Origin: Patagioenas fasciata
Lineage: Eukaryota; Chordata; Aves; Columbiformes; Columbidae
Length of the DNA stretch: 64,000 nucleotides
Reading direction: 5' to 3'
NCBI RefSeq assembly: GCF_037038585.1
Contig: NC_092520.1
Location: 191,374,604 to 191,438,603 of the forward strand
The position numbers were made by a program, and so were the translations under genes. Positions 13,601-28,600 of the stretch are shown here, in pieces; within the stretch, counting starts at the first letter, position 1; every line of letters begins with the position of its first letter. The notes under the pieces are model-generated. The model was not told the DNA's origin, did not search any database, and worked only from the letters and a program-made list of their open reading frames with translations.

Positions 13601-16600
13601 ACTCAAGTAGTGTCCCTCTGTTTTACTGAGAGACGTGGATTCATCCTGGATTCATCCTCTGATACACCAGAGGGTTGTGTTGCCAGCCAGAAGGACGTCC
13701 ATAGACTGGAGAAACGGGCTGGCAGGAACTGCATGAAGTGCAACAAGGGGAAGTGGAAAGTCCTGTACCTGGGGACGAATAACCCAAAGCACCAGTACAC
13801 ACTGGGGGCCATCCAACTGGAAAGCATCTTTGCAGAAAAGGACCTGGGGATCCTTGTGGACACTAAACTGAATGTGAGCCAGCAATGTGCCAAAGAAGAC
13901 TAAGAGTGTCCTGTGCTGTATTAGACAAAGTATTGCAACAGGTCAAAAGCGGGTGATCCGGCCCCTCTACTTAGCACTGGTGAGGTCACACCTGGAGTGC
14001 TGGGTCAGCTGCTGGGCTACTCAGTACAAGAGAGATGGACATACTGAAGAGAGTCCAACAAAGGGCCAGAAGGATAAGGGAAGGTCTGGAGCATCTCTCT
14101 TATGTGGAAATGCTGAGAGGGCTGGGACTGTTCAGCCTAAAGAAGAGAAGGCTCAGGGAGGGAATCTTATCAATGTGTATAATTACTAGGAGTGAGGTTG
14201 TAGAAAAAACGGAGCCAGGCTCTTTTCAGTGGTGCCCAGTGACAGGATCAGAGGCGAAGGGCACCGGCTGAAACACAGGAGATTCTGTCTGAACATCAGG
14301 AAAAACATTCTTTACTGTGAGGGTGACTGAGCACTGGCCCCAGTTGCCCAGAGAAGTTGTGGAGTGCCTGTTTTCAGGTGTTCAGAATCCAACTGGACAT
14401 GGCACCGAGCAACTGGCTCTAGGTGGCCCTTCTTGAGCAGGAGGGATGGATTAGATAACCTCCAGTTGGTCACATCCACCCTCAAATATTCTCTGATTCT
14501 GTCCTGAATTATCTACAGAACTAGATCCCAGGGTAATGAAGAAGGTCTGTTCACTACAATGGTCAAACCCTAGATTCCTAGATTTCAAAAGAGATAGAAG
14601 CCCAATCTTGTTAGGATGTATTTTCTTGTCTACTTAGTGAACCACACATTTTACCTACTACTTTTTCAAGTCCTGTTGTTTGAATTAACATATCAGTACA
14701 AAATTTGAACCATAAAATACTGTCTGCCCATCATCTAAAAGGTATGAAATCAGACATAGTATTGAAAAAACCCACTGGTCCAGTGCAGCACAGAATTCTG
14801 AGTAAGCTCAAATTCAAATGCAAACTTTGATGCAGTCTTTTGTGCTCTGTTGCAAAGGATCTTACCTATCTGCAACTAGTTTTGACTTTCATTCTTTATA
14901 ATTTAAACTGACAGAGACAAAATTTCTGCTCTGCTGCAACTGAATGCAGAGGATGTTTAAAGTTCATTTTCCACCAGGAGCGTTTATAGGGTGATCTGGT
15001 TATACTCAGAATCCCCCAAACATTTCCTGTGGAGTTGCTTAGCTTATCAGGAATTACCAGAAGCTCATTTGAATGAGCCTTTCTTGCTCATTTACTTATC
15101 TCATTCAAGGTAGTAGGTTATCACAACTTAAAGGTAGTTTTTCAAATTTGAAATTTCTGTTCATCCTAAATCACCTGAAATTTTATAACTTGTATATAAT
15201 ACAGTAAAACGTACATATCTAAAGACTGCACAAGTCCCACATAATTGCACCTGCAGGTGTTATCAGAACCAGAATTTAATTTCTGAAATTGTTTTTTCCT
15301 TCCATATTAATTCTCTTTGATGCAAACAGCACAAGGTAAAGCTACAGTACCGCTTTGAAGGGAAACAAAACAGGTTAAAATGTGCATTGAGTAGATTCAG
15401 GAAAATTTAGAAACCTGGTTTAGAAAAATCAATGTTTGTATGCACATATAAGCCGCAGTAAGCTCTGGCTTGGACGAGCCAAGCCCTTACATTTTTTGCT
15501 CAGACATATTTCTTGTCAACATTGATAGTTTTTTTCCGAAGTAGAAACTTTAAATGGACCAGAATCACCAGTCTACGCAGAAAAAGCAAGCAGATATATA
15601 ACATGCATACATTCTGTCAACAGCAATCATTTATTATCAATGATTGCTACCATTTTAGTGCCCTGCAAGATACGTGACCAAGCTTGCTGGTCCACATTAT
15701 CATCTGGATGGCTCCCCTGTCCAACTGTGCACACTTGTATCAGTAAGCCAAAAGGCTCAGGGGCTATGACACTCAGTTCCTACTGGCATTTTGCATCTCC
15801 CAGAGATTTTACAAAAGTGAGGCAGGGACATGAGTGTTAAAAGTCAAAATATAGGTCTCACTATAAGAGATAATGATCTCACTGTGAGAGCTAATGATCT
15901 CTATTATAATTAATAGTTCCATCACACCTTGGAGAGAGTACAGAAGTCATGACGAAGCACTTGGCGTTCTTCTATTAGAAGGGACAATAAAACTGCAATA
16001 TTTATCATACTGCTCAGTCTGGTGGTCTGTGTAAACATGATCTGCAGAGTCAGCTCAGATGTTCATGGCTAGATGTGTTTCCTCACAGATCTGTCCTTTT
16101 GCAGCACTTGGCTGTGTAAGAGATCTCTTGACTTTGGTTTTCAGAAAATGTGACCACTCTGTGTAATGGAACATGGTTCAGAGACAAGTCAGTCAGCAGG
16201 GACCATGCAAGAGCCAGAACCCAGAGCAGAGCAGCACTTGAGATAATCAGTCCACTTGAAAGGCCTTCAAATGAGGCAGGAAATTTTGCATGTATGGGAC
16301 ATCCAAGCACATCCATAAATGCCACAGTAGTCCCAATTTTCTGAGGAAAATACTGGTATTTCCTGCTTTTTTCTTGCTCCAACTTTTAACAGGTTTTATA
16401 CCAAACTCTTTCAGCTAACTTAGGGAAGAGCAGGAATTGGAGTATAAAAATATCTTGATTTTAGAAAGTAAAACAGAGTATGTATAAGCTGGAGAAGCAG
16501 TGGAAGGAGCTGCTAGACTTAAATTCTCCACCTTGAATTTCACTTAGGACAAATGACCTGAATACACTCATTCCAAAGAAAACAATATCTTGGTTCTCTA

Positions 16601-19600
16601 CCAGATTGTTAACTCATTTACAGCCTTTTAACTAATCAGATTTATCAATCTAATATGCAAAATAGGGGGGGAAAAAAAGTATTAAGAGCTTGCATTCTAA
16701 AACAGAATTAATCGAGAAAGGATTCTACCAGATGTATCATTCAAAGAGTATTTGCTGATGCCAATCTCCTCAGCTTTTACATAGGATTTTGGGCCCTGTT
16801 TCTGGCAATTCTGCCATAAAGATAAAAGAAGTTACAGATTTTATGTCATTTTTAGACTGCTAAGGGGAATACCCACTCCAGCTGGCTTTTCCCTACTTTC
16901 TTATGTCCATATGTGAAATCCAAGCTGCCATGGGAGATGTGAAAAAGGATGAGGAGCCACTGCTGCAATAAGAGGAAACAGATATATAGTGAGAGTTGGA
17001 CTGACGTTAGATAGGGGTTTGGTGGGTTATCTAATTGAAAAACGCAGACAGGGGCCAAAATGTGTTACTCACAGTGCCAGAAGAGTTGCCAGCACTGTTT
17101 GTCCCAGATGTAGGCTAGTCACAGGCGGATTAAAAACCTGAAGATCCATAAAAGTCTCCCTTCCTCCACTTAATATTGTGATTCTGCAGCATTTTGGAGG
17201 ATTAATCTGCAAAATGGGGAGCCTGTCTCCCTTTTTCTTCTTAACTTTAAGAAAGAGGTATGGTCAGGACAACAGCATTACATATTACACTTAAATTTTT
17301 TATTAATACTTGAAGGAAATTAATTTTTAAGTTTAAAAAGTTACACATCATTCTTACAGTTCCTCAGGTCTGTCTGTAATAAATGACAGTATAAATATCA
17401 GTATGTTTTTCAGATGGTCAGATTCTTCCTGTAAAAATACCATGTTCAATGTGACAACACCATCCTTTACTTTTGGCTTCTCCATCTGTGTATGACAACA
17501 CTTTTGGAGAAAACAGAGAAAGTCAGAACTTGAACTGCAAGAACTTTTGAGGGGAACTGATCTCTGTCTTCCTAGTTTTGCCGAATCAAAAGGCAAAGGC
17601 AAATAATTCCATCAAACTGGATCTTTTTGAGAGGGAGGTGAAAGCAAGCAATTTTTTTCCCAGAAAATCAATAAAAAGGTCCTTGTCTTCTACTCTGCAT
17701 TCTTGCACTCAGTATCCACTTAATTTTTCTGACAGTAGTTAGAGTTATATAGATATAAATGAAAATGACATCAGGAAGTCTAGACACTGCTAATCTTAGA
17801 AATAACATCCATGCATTTTTGAAGGAGATTACCATGCTTTCTTTTCTCTTCATATTTTTTTTTCCTCTTCCAAGTTTGTCTCAAATAGACATATTTCTGC
17901 TAAAGCCTAGTTAACCCTTACAGCTAACAGACCTCAAGCCAATGTCATCAATCTCAGTTTCATAATTTCCTTCATCTCCTACCAGTTTCCAGCTCATCAG
18001 TTAAAACAAAGCGAGACCAAAGCATGAAACCTTTGCCAGCAGTTAGATGTGACTGTCACTTCTGTGGCTGGTCCTTACTGACCCTTGTCATGATGCTTTG
18101 ATATCAAACTTTGAAAAACTGAACTTTATAATGTGAGGGGTATTAGAAAGCAAAGACCAAGTTCTTTCCACCACTTCTGTGGGATTGCTATAGCAACCTG
18201 ATGTCTATTGCTGTTCCTACCCCATAGCCAAGCTTCGCTTCCAGGTCCTGGCCAGTCTAGCTCGGGATTTGGTTCAGCTACAATCAGGTGCTCCTGCTGG
18301 CAGTTCAGATCCCGAGAAAAATAGTGGGGCAGTAGCAAGGAATATCATTAGGGTCATAAGGAAATCATGTACTGGGGAGGAGGAAGGAGTTTTCAACAGT
18401 GAGGAGGTAAAGGGGGATCTAAATTTCACCTTGCGGTAGTTCTGCTCAATGTAAGGCAAGAAACTTTCCTTATTTTATATCATGATTTTGCAAGTGATTT
18501 GGCTGAAAGCCCTAGAGGCAGAGATATCTAGCTGTTAGAATACTTGGGGTTTAACTTTCATACTGTAGTGCACTAAAATATAGAATGATACTTTTTATGA
18601 CTCATTAAATATCTGTCTGTGGAGTCACTCAATCATTTGGGTTAAACCAGAAATCACATCCCAGAAGAACAGCAGCAATGTTTCAATAAAATTGTAAGCA
18701 TTGAGGTTTTAGTAAAATGACAAGGACAGAACAAGAGCAAGGTATGCCATGTAATATTAAATCGGATGCCAGATACCACTTCATGTATGGGTTTTACAGC
18801 AATGTTTCCATTAACAAATTTAGAAGAGGCCTAAACCTCTTTTGCAGGAAAAGGATAGGTTTCTTGCCCTTTTTTTTTTTTTTCTGGTTACTGGGTGTGT
18901 GCCTACCAGTGATACTAAAGACATATGTTGTGCAAGCCATACTAGAGCAGAGTGAGCTGTTAAGCCTGCACGGATCAGTACAGTGCCATGAGACCAAGTT
19001 GGACCCCAGAAGAAACAAAGCCTTGTCAACCTCATGCTGGGCAAATTTGCCTCTTCTCTTACAGCACTCCAGTACCCCACCAGGCTAACGGTCTGGGGTG
19101 CACTGATGAGTCCTGGAGCCCTCCCACCATCTACTCTGAGTCTGCTGTAGCTTGGCTGGTGCTAACACAAGTGACTGCACAGGGATCTGACTGCACAGAG
19201 CTATTTCCTCAAAAGATATTAGTGCCACAAGTTTCTGTAAGCAGTTAATTTTCTAATTTGGCAACTTTATAAAAAGAAAGATACCATATATTAGGTGACT
19301 GAAATCCAATTCAATTTAAAGTTGTTAGGTACAAGGGATGGGGTAATATGATCCTTGGAAGGCAATAAGATCTGTATTTCAATACACAAACACTCCCGTA
19401 ACAGCCTGTCAACATGTTATTAACACCCTGGCCTAGTTCTTAGCTTTGTCTGCTAAAGCTTTAATGTGCAATCTTTGTGAATAGAAGCTTGCATGGAATT
19501 CCAGGTTAACATATTTTTATGGAAAAGCCTGTAGGATTTAATGAAATTAACTTTTAGAGAGAACATTTCAATAGAACTATCCGTCACCTAAGTAAAGATG

Positions 19601-22600
19601 TATTTCTCTATTAAAGTCACAAATATGCTCGAAAATTACACAAAAAATTATCATCCTCTACCCTAATCTCAGAGGCTTGTATGCTGTTTAATGGTTGCAT
19701 ATGCACTATGGCCAGGTATGAATAATGATGAACCCTCTTTTCTCTTTCAAATGACAAAAAATTATTAGCTGATGGCTTTGAACAGAGTCTAATGCTTCAG
19801 GGGATCGCAGGCAGGGTGAGAGCTAGAAATTAGAGTAAAACACAACCACTGTATGCACAAATTAGCAGGTCTAGAACTGCACAACAAAATGTCTTCCTAC
19901 CACAACACATTGAATTTCTAAAACGGAAACATTTTGTAGCACTACATAGAGTGAATAAATTATTTTGTAAATCAAAAAGAAAGATAGAATCTGATATGTC
20001 AGTTGAGACTAAAATGAAATAATCCAGGTTTCTTTTACCTCCTCCTAACTCTGTTAACATGCTGTCACAGGATCAGGGACCTGCATTTTACCAATTACTG
20101 GCAAATTTTTATATCATGTGATGGTAAAGACTCTTTGTTCATCTAACAGCTGCTCCTTTAGCACAGACAATGGAGGCTGCACTAGAAATCAAATGATGCA
20201 GGATGTAAATGCTTTTGCCAGTACATGGGACATCTCTGCGGTTACACTAGCTGGTTTTTTTACCAGCTTTATTCATTTCATTTCCTACAAAGGGAAGGAA
20301 GACAAGAAGTACTGCAGGTGGTTGTTTAGGGCAAGGTTGCTCTGACCACATGCAGGAGCTATCTACCCACACTGAACTGAGCTCCTGGCTCTTCAGCCCT
20401 AGGAACACATTGAGGCGAGACACAACACATGTGCTGTGATGATCCTCTGGGTGGATGGGATCATTTATAGTTTCTAAATGTTTGCTTTCTCAAAATGGGA
20501 ATGTATGTCTGCCTCTGAAAAAGATCATGCCTTTGGTGTATGGAGAAGGTGATGAAGATACAAGTCTCTTTGCTCAGCAGTAGCAATGAACGAGGAAAGA
20601 TTTCAGAGTTCCTAGAGGCAACATGCAGATCCTTAATCACAGGGATTTTAAATATCCAGTTGGTTTCACGACACTGAAAGTAAGGAAACCTGGACAAAGC
20701 ATGGAGTGCTACCTACCCGGTTTCCAGCTCACACAATCACCTTTTGTTATGGGTTTCTTGGTTGCCAGCAGAACAATGATTTATGTGCAGCAGACAGGGG
20801 GATTTTTATGTGGCAACTATTTTAATTTTCAAGAGTGGCAATTCTACAACAGCTTTACAGGTGAGCATGAGGAGGAAAGTCTGTGAGCTTCCTTTAGTGG
20901 AGCTTTGTTTAATCTGGCTCACGGCCTTTAGTTAAATAAGTTTTACATTACATTTCACACTCCTGTTCCAGAGAAATGCTGTGTCAATATCCCAACCTTC
21001 CACTGCCAAGACACAAGACCAACTAAACCATGTGAGACCAAAGGTCCACCTAGCTCACAATGAGTGCTAATAATAGTAACTGGCAGCTAAAACTGAGAAA
21101 AAGGTAAATACAAACAATACTCGTCCCAAGATGCCCTCCTGGATTTCTGTAGTCTCCGGCTTAGAAACCTTCAGAGACAAAGGCTGCATTCAAATGAACA
21201 CATGTAATAGGATCTTTTTTCCATTCTTCTTGTTTTTCTTCCATTAGTTCACAAAATCACTGAAATCTATGTATTTTTGACACACAAAAATAGTTTATTT
21301 TGTTTCTTTAAAGGAATTTAGTGCTCCTGAATTTCTGTATTACGGTCTGTGAGGGGTGATAATAATGAATACTGGCCAGAGACAGTGAATAATTATTTCC
21401 TGTTTAGCCCATTCATGTTATTGGTGCTTTTGTTTACTATTTCCCTCTTGAATTGCCAGTTTTTGCTAGCTAAAATATTTTCATCTTGTAGTTCTACAGT
21501 ATCAGTTTGGAGATGGTGTGGCCAGAATCACACACACTAGTCCACTGGCTGACTTACACTCACCAAGGGCTTAGTGAACGGATTGATGCCTGCTGCTTTG
21601 CCTTCCTCTTTTCCAAATGATGGGTAGCATTCTACTTGCTATTCATCCTACCGCTGACTGCTGGGATGTTCCAAGAAATCTACCGACATTCACACTGTCA
21701 TCTCACTTCTGAGAAATAGCAACCATGCACCACAGTGTAATATGCATATTTAAGGTTTTTCTTATGTGTGTTGCTTTCCTTCATACTGGATTCCATCTGT
21801 GATTGTATCACCATTAATGCGGGGCTGTGAATGGTTTCTCCAGCTGGTCAGTACATCAGCAAACTTCAGCTCCTCCAGGTTTTAGCTCTCTTTCCGTATG
21901 AACAATGACTCTGTTGAACAGTGCAGGTATCAACATCAATCTCCACGGAATTCCTCTGGTAATTACTCTCCACTGCAAACATGGATCCTTTATTTTTATC
22001 TTTTGTTTCCTATCTTAAATTTTTTTGATTTCTGCACCAAAATAATTTCACTTTTTTACCCTTTTTACTGCAGCAACTTTTACTTATCTATTTTATGCCT
22101 TATTCATATTGTATTTTCTTCAAGTATCCACATATTTACTACTTGAATTTCAACCAATTTTGTCAGTACAGAAGATAGGTTTTCTGGTTGTATTTCTCCA
22201 GAGATATGGAGCCTCTCTTCCAACCTCATGTCACACTTATCACTTCCTGCTCCTCCGAAATTAAGGCCAAACTAATTGATAATTTTTATACACACATACA
22301 TATAATAAAAATTATAATTTGTCCATTAGAAATCATGACAATTCATAGCTTGCAGATTCTTATTTTAGGTAAAACTTAGATGAAAATTATCTGACCTTGC
22401 TGATAATATACTATTCATTTTATTAATTTAGCCTGAAATCTCTTCTACTACCACCTCAACAACAACAAGTTTTCGAGGCTGGATGATTGTTGAAAAAGTC
22501 TCAGAAGTAAGAATGTCTCTGTGTTCTGCCACAGAGATGATCAACACACAGAGTCATGTGGCTTTGTGTTGTCACTCATTTTCCTGAGTTCCTCTTTTTT

Positions 22601-25600
22601 ATTATATCCAGTGATCTCTGAAAGAATACAGTCTAATGAGTTTTTATTAACAGTATTTATGTCTTTTGCACATTATTCCTCTGAATCTCTTTAAGTCTGC
22701 CAACTGATTTTGCACTGAAATTGCAAGAATTTCTATTACCTTTAATTTTCTGTCTGTATAAAAGATTTTTTTTTTTTTTTGAAGCATGGCTTTATTACTT
22801 TTAATAGCCTCACGTCTTTCACTCTGCTGTTAAATTATGACACAGTTTAGGATATTTCTATATAGGGAGAAGAATGAGGAGAAAGCAGCAGTCTTTCAAA
22901 TATGCTCTTTGATATCCAGTTTGAGCTTTTAATATGTTGTGTTTAAGCATTTTCCATTCCATCTACAAAAAGCGTCACTTGACATAATTAGTGAAGCTTA
23001 CCAGCCAATTCACCAAATCACGAATATGTGGATCATTCCAATCTTTAGGTAACAATCATATCACTTAGATGCTATGTTCAGCCTCAATCTTCAAAGACTC
23101 TGTTCCTAGAATAGGACTCCAGAATTCCCAGAATACTTAACATTGTGTCCTTGAACCCAGACTTCCTTTAAGATACAACAGGCCTTTACAGATCTATTCT
23201 GTCAGTCTAATAATTTTTTCACCTTGGCATTTTCCCTCCAGAAAGTCTTTTGCGTGCCTACCGACATGCCATATCCATATGCTTATTTACAGTTACGCGT
23301 TCCATCTATTCTGTCCTATTTTATCCTTGTATCTTAATTTTTAACATAATTATTATGTTTATGACCTCTGCCTAAATATGACTGTATTTTAAGACTATTC
23401 TTTGCAACTTTTGTACCTGAATTTTACCAATTTCTGTTTTCTTCTAAGGCAGAATTAATCCTCATCTCTTTCTGCACCATCCCACCTCCACCCCAGTTTT
23501 CCTGGTCCTTAGTTTTAAATGCAAAATAAATACAACTTTCTAATTTGGTGTATACGGACCACCTTTATAGGTTTCATCCATGCCTTAAAAAGTTAGCAAG
23601 CAACAGAAAATAAAAACATTTTCTGATCAGATGAGAATAATGGTTTATTTCCATGCTGCCCTTCATTTCCTACTGAAGTCAATAAGCATATATATAAAAA
23701 CATGAATATAAAATTAAAGTTGAAAAAATGTTTAAAGTAAGTGAAACCTAGTGCCCTAGCCCTTGTGCAGAGTGAAAGGTTAAAGGTAAAACATTAGTTT
23801 TCAGTTATTCCCCTGAATTCCCCGCTGACACATGGAATGAATCATACAGAATTGTTAGCAAGCATTTCTCACATCCCTAGGATTAGATTTCCAGGCTAAT
23901 TTGGCTAAGTGTTTGTTCAGATTTGTTTCCACAAGAGTGACACATAACTAGCTTCAACCAACCTTAAGCAGTTCTGTCGCAATTATTTAAAAAGACTCTA
24001 CCTCTTTTAAGTTTAAAACAAAACAAACAAACGAACGAACAACAAAAAAAAAAACCCAAAAGAAACAAAAACCCAACAACAACAACAACAACCAACCAAC
24101 CAAACGAAACACTTGAGTTAGCTAGGAAATAATTAAGTGTATATCCTTAATCTACAAGTTAAAGTTTATTTAACTGAACCGTGCCCACACAGCATCAAGG
24201 TATTTTCTCTCATGTCACCCCACCTGCGAGCAGGCTGGGGGTGCACAAGAAGTTGGGAGGGAACACAGCTGAGACAGCTGACCCCAAATGACCAAACGGA
24301 TATCCCATACCATGATGTCACGCTCAGTAATAAAAGCTGGGGGAAGAATAAGGAGATGTTTAGGGTGATGGTGTTTGTCTTCCAAGTAACCATTAAGTGT
24401 GATGGAGCCCTGCTGTCCTGGAGATGGCTGAACACCTACCTGCCCACGGGAAGTAGTGAATGAATCCCTTGTTTTACTCTGCTTGAGTGCACGGCTTTTG
24501 CTTTACCTATTAAACTCTGTTAACCCACAACTTTTCTCACTTTGACCCTTCAATTCTCTCCTCCATCCCACCAGGGCAGGTAGTAAGTGAGCACCTGTCT
24601 GGTGCTCAGTTCCTGGTTGGGGTTAAACTATGACGAAATCAACAAAAAAAGAGAGGAGCTGGATTTAAGTGGAACAAACAGCACCGCAAAATGTAATGCA
24701 TTTAGAAAAATGAATTAGGTAAAAGAGAGAAACAAAGAAAATGCAACAACAAGCACTTGTGAAAGATTAAACCTTTTCACACTCTTTTCAACTGGGGTGC
24801 ACATCAATAGCACCTGAGGATCAATACATTCAAGAGACACTTTTAGGGTCAAATGCAACCACTTGTGATGCAGATGCCCATGTTACTTATGGCTGAATAA
24901 AGTTCCTGTAATTCATATTGCTTGGCTTTGAGTGGGATCAAAGACTTAACACACTTAAACACCAACTAAAGCAGACAGCTTGTAGAGTGAAGCAGCCAAA
25001 AGCCCATGGTAGCAGAAGTTATCTGAAAATGTGGAGGCAGTAGAGAAGATTTAAACAGCACTTCACAATGCATCTGTAAAAAGCGGAGTCAGCAAAATGA
25101 ATATTGGCTGGAAAGCAGTCACAAATCTCCTTTTGGCAGTACATGGTTTCTCAGCATCCAATCTAACTGGGAAGAGATAACAACTGTAAAACTATATTGC
25201 AGAAGTTTCGGAAGCAAATTTGTAAAAATGTGACATGGACACCATGAGGATTTGAAGGATGAGAAACATGATGAGATTTAAGATTTGAGGCGTATCTATT
25301 TTTCAGTCACTGCAGGTTTTAACCTCTCCAATTCCAACAGCACAGATAAAATTATGCATTATAACCACAGGCCAAAATACTAATTAGCAGCAAGCAGAAG
25401 TAGGAGGGATGACTTTCATCATAGTCCACAACAACACAAAAATAATATATTCATGACAACCCCTGATCCAGGAGTGAAACAAGGGCTGCAGAAGGGTTTG
25501 ATTCTCCTGAAGAAAATAAGCTATCAAATGGGTTTCAAGGGTAAGAAAGGTCTTGGTAACAGATTCCTTAATTCTTGGTATAAGTTTCTAGGTTTAAATG

Positions 25601-28600
25601 GAAAAGAAGATTACAAATGTTGAATGAGAGTTGTCTGACTAAATGTGTGTGTTGAGATCTGATCTAAGCATGAGGATTGCCTTTATGGTTGTCAGAGACA
25701 AAGGAGATTATGAAGGGTGAGTATCAGCTCATCCTGCAGCAGCCCCCTACAAAGTAGGTCAGAAGGATTATATCCTAAAAAGCCTTTGACTGGAAAGAGA
25801 ACCATGGCTGATGACTTCAAATGTAGACTTTTACATTTCACTTGCCCAGAATTCGGTGATACAAATCACTCTCAATGTCAGTCCAACTCAGCCAGACCTC
25901 AAAGGTGAAGCGTTTTAGGACAAGAGTCACAAGACATGGCAGTTGCCTTGCTGGAGGAAGGCAGCTCGTTTACAACATGATGGGCTATCCAGAGGAATCC
26001 TCAACTGGCCAGTGAAACCATTTCCTGTAGGTCACCAAACAGCCTCTGTTTCAGGGCCTTAGTTTTGTCTCCCAGCTTCAAATTCTGAAACTGGAACAGA
26101 ACAAGAACCAGCCTAAATAAGTTGCCTCCATCATTCATTTGGGTTATTAACTAATAACCATGATAGCCCAAAGAGATCTGGGTTGCACTGACTAAACTGA
26201 AACAGCTCTTGTTCATCAAATCAGAAAATATGTTCGATCATAGGGGAATTTTTCTTCCTGTCTCATTAATTCACTTTCTCTGAAGCCAATACCAGCCTGG
26301 AATCTTTTCCAATATATGCATTTCGCACATTTGTTTTTCTCTGCTTGGGACAATGCAAGAATTAATATAACAAGATGATGCTATGAAGCCATCAACTGCC
26401 CAACAGCAAGGAGGTAGAGCTATTGGAAGGGAAGTATCTCATAGCCTCAGTGTTTGAGAGCTTCATTTCATACAATTAATTTACTTGATCAGAAAGAGCA
26501 CCTTTTTTTTTTTTTTCTTTAAGTGTCATTCTTAAAGCTCATTTTCTTCAGCAGCAAGAAAAAAACAGCTTAGTAAATGGAAATCTTCCATACTATATGA
26601 TTGCTATTGATTTTTAAATGGACTAAGTAATGCAAAATCTTTTTTCCATGTGATCAAAGACTTTTACTTCTCGTATATAGTGATCTTGGTTACCACTGGG
26701 GAGTGACCCTGTAACTATTCTTGATAGCTTAAACAAATGGTGTTAGTCCTTTACCTTAAAGTTATGAAAGAACTCTCATCTTTTACAGTTCAAGCAGAGC
26801 CAAAGATACACAATACATACTAAGAAGAGATTACATGCAAATGTGCAGACTGATGAATCCTCAAAGGTACTTTCCATTTTGCTTTTTCCAGATCTCTACA
26901 GAAGCTGATAACCTTGAATGCACTGAAATAACTTAAAGTTTTTTGTGAGGGGAAAAAAATCGCTTCAAATGGTTTTATACGGCATTGAATTTAAATAACT
27001 TAAAAAAAGTTTAAATTACTTATTTTTAAAAATGCAGAACATCTTACATACATTGCTTTAATTATTTAAAAGTGCTCCAGTTGCTCAGATTTAGTCACTT
27101 TAATTTAGAAAGCCTGCTGAACTATGCATAGATTTAAAATTCAACAAATTATAAAAACTGCTAGAAAAATTCCTTCTCTCGAGACCAATTCTTTCATTAA
27201 TTAAAAATATTTTTCATTCCAATTGTTCTAAATGCAATCTGCAGCTAAGAATGCCAATGTCCCTTTGGTTTCAAACAGTGAAAAGCCACAATAACAAAAT
27301 AATTTTTATTTTTATTTTGGAATTTTGTTTAAAAAATTACGCAATATTTATAAAAAAAAAGGCAGATCAAAAGTCTTGTATTCATGTCCCCTCCTTTACC
27401 ACAAGAAATACAGAGCACAGAGAGTAAATATCTAGGTGAGATTCTTCATGCTGCTCAGTCTTTGTATTCTAACTCTGGTCTTTGAAACCCTATCTCTAGA
27501 AATGAATTTCAGAGGGAGAATTAGTGCAGGAAGTTCTTGTTTTCTTCAGTAGAACTAGCCTTTTTCCAAGAGTCTGAAGGGACTATTCTGATCATCTTCC
27601 TGGATAGCCAGAGGTTCAAGATCCTACCTCCCTGCAAAAACCCAGATTATTTCTGATTGAATACAGAACACCTTCATCAGGCTGATCTACTTTTGGCTTA
27701 AAGAGCATTTATAAAGTGCAGTCAAGTTGCCTCTTACTCTTCTTTTGGATAAGCTAAAGGGACTTCACTCCATACCCATTTAAAAGGGGTTTTCTAGGTG
27801 TTACTCTAGTGTGAAGAATAGCTGTGAATTGTTCTTAGTGTTCTCTCCCGAAAACCCTCCAGCTTCTCAAGATCCTGTCTGCAGTGCTCACATTAGATCT
27901 ATACAACCACACTAGTGGCTTTCCTGTTTCCTAAACCAAGGAAATGATATCTTCTGTGTTCTCAAATTACATTATCTTGAGTTTGAATTAAAATTCAAAT
28001 TAAATTAAGCATCATATTAGAAGTTCAGATGTGTTACCACTGGAAAAGATATGTTTCTTTGAAAGTTGCTGGTTTTTTGGATACAGCCCACCCCTCATAT
28101 GCCTGTCTTCTTAGTGGGAACTATATTCTGTTTTCCTCAAGGCATGACTGTCTTCCATTTAATCACATCAAAATTAAAATTTGAATATTTCTTGATCACA
28201 ACCTGTATGTCATACAAAATAGATAGCTCTGCATAAATAACTATTCTGTATTGCCACTTACTGCTAACATAATATGATGTGACCTATGAATGATGTTCTG
28301 ACTGCCAGTGAGGCTGAAAACTTTACCTCCTGGCTGTAAATACCAAGTATTGACTAAAAGGAATGAACAGTTAATTTTAAAATTGATACATTAGTAGCCT
28401 TCAGTTAATTAACAAAAATTTGTCTTTAGTGACTAGCCACACTGAGAAGCTCGATAAAGTTCCACATAGAACTTACTGTAAAACCATTAGAGTTAAATGG
28501 AAAAAAAATCTAAAATCACAGCCCTTAAAGATAACAATAAGTTCCAAAGACAATGGCAGCTTTATGGTCTCCTAGAACAGTAAAGCTTCGATAGTTATGT

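Noticed and set aside
18717..19088. 123-codon plus-strand open frame
   Set aside because: No family resemblance, no splice context, crosses a poly-T run; likely chance.
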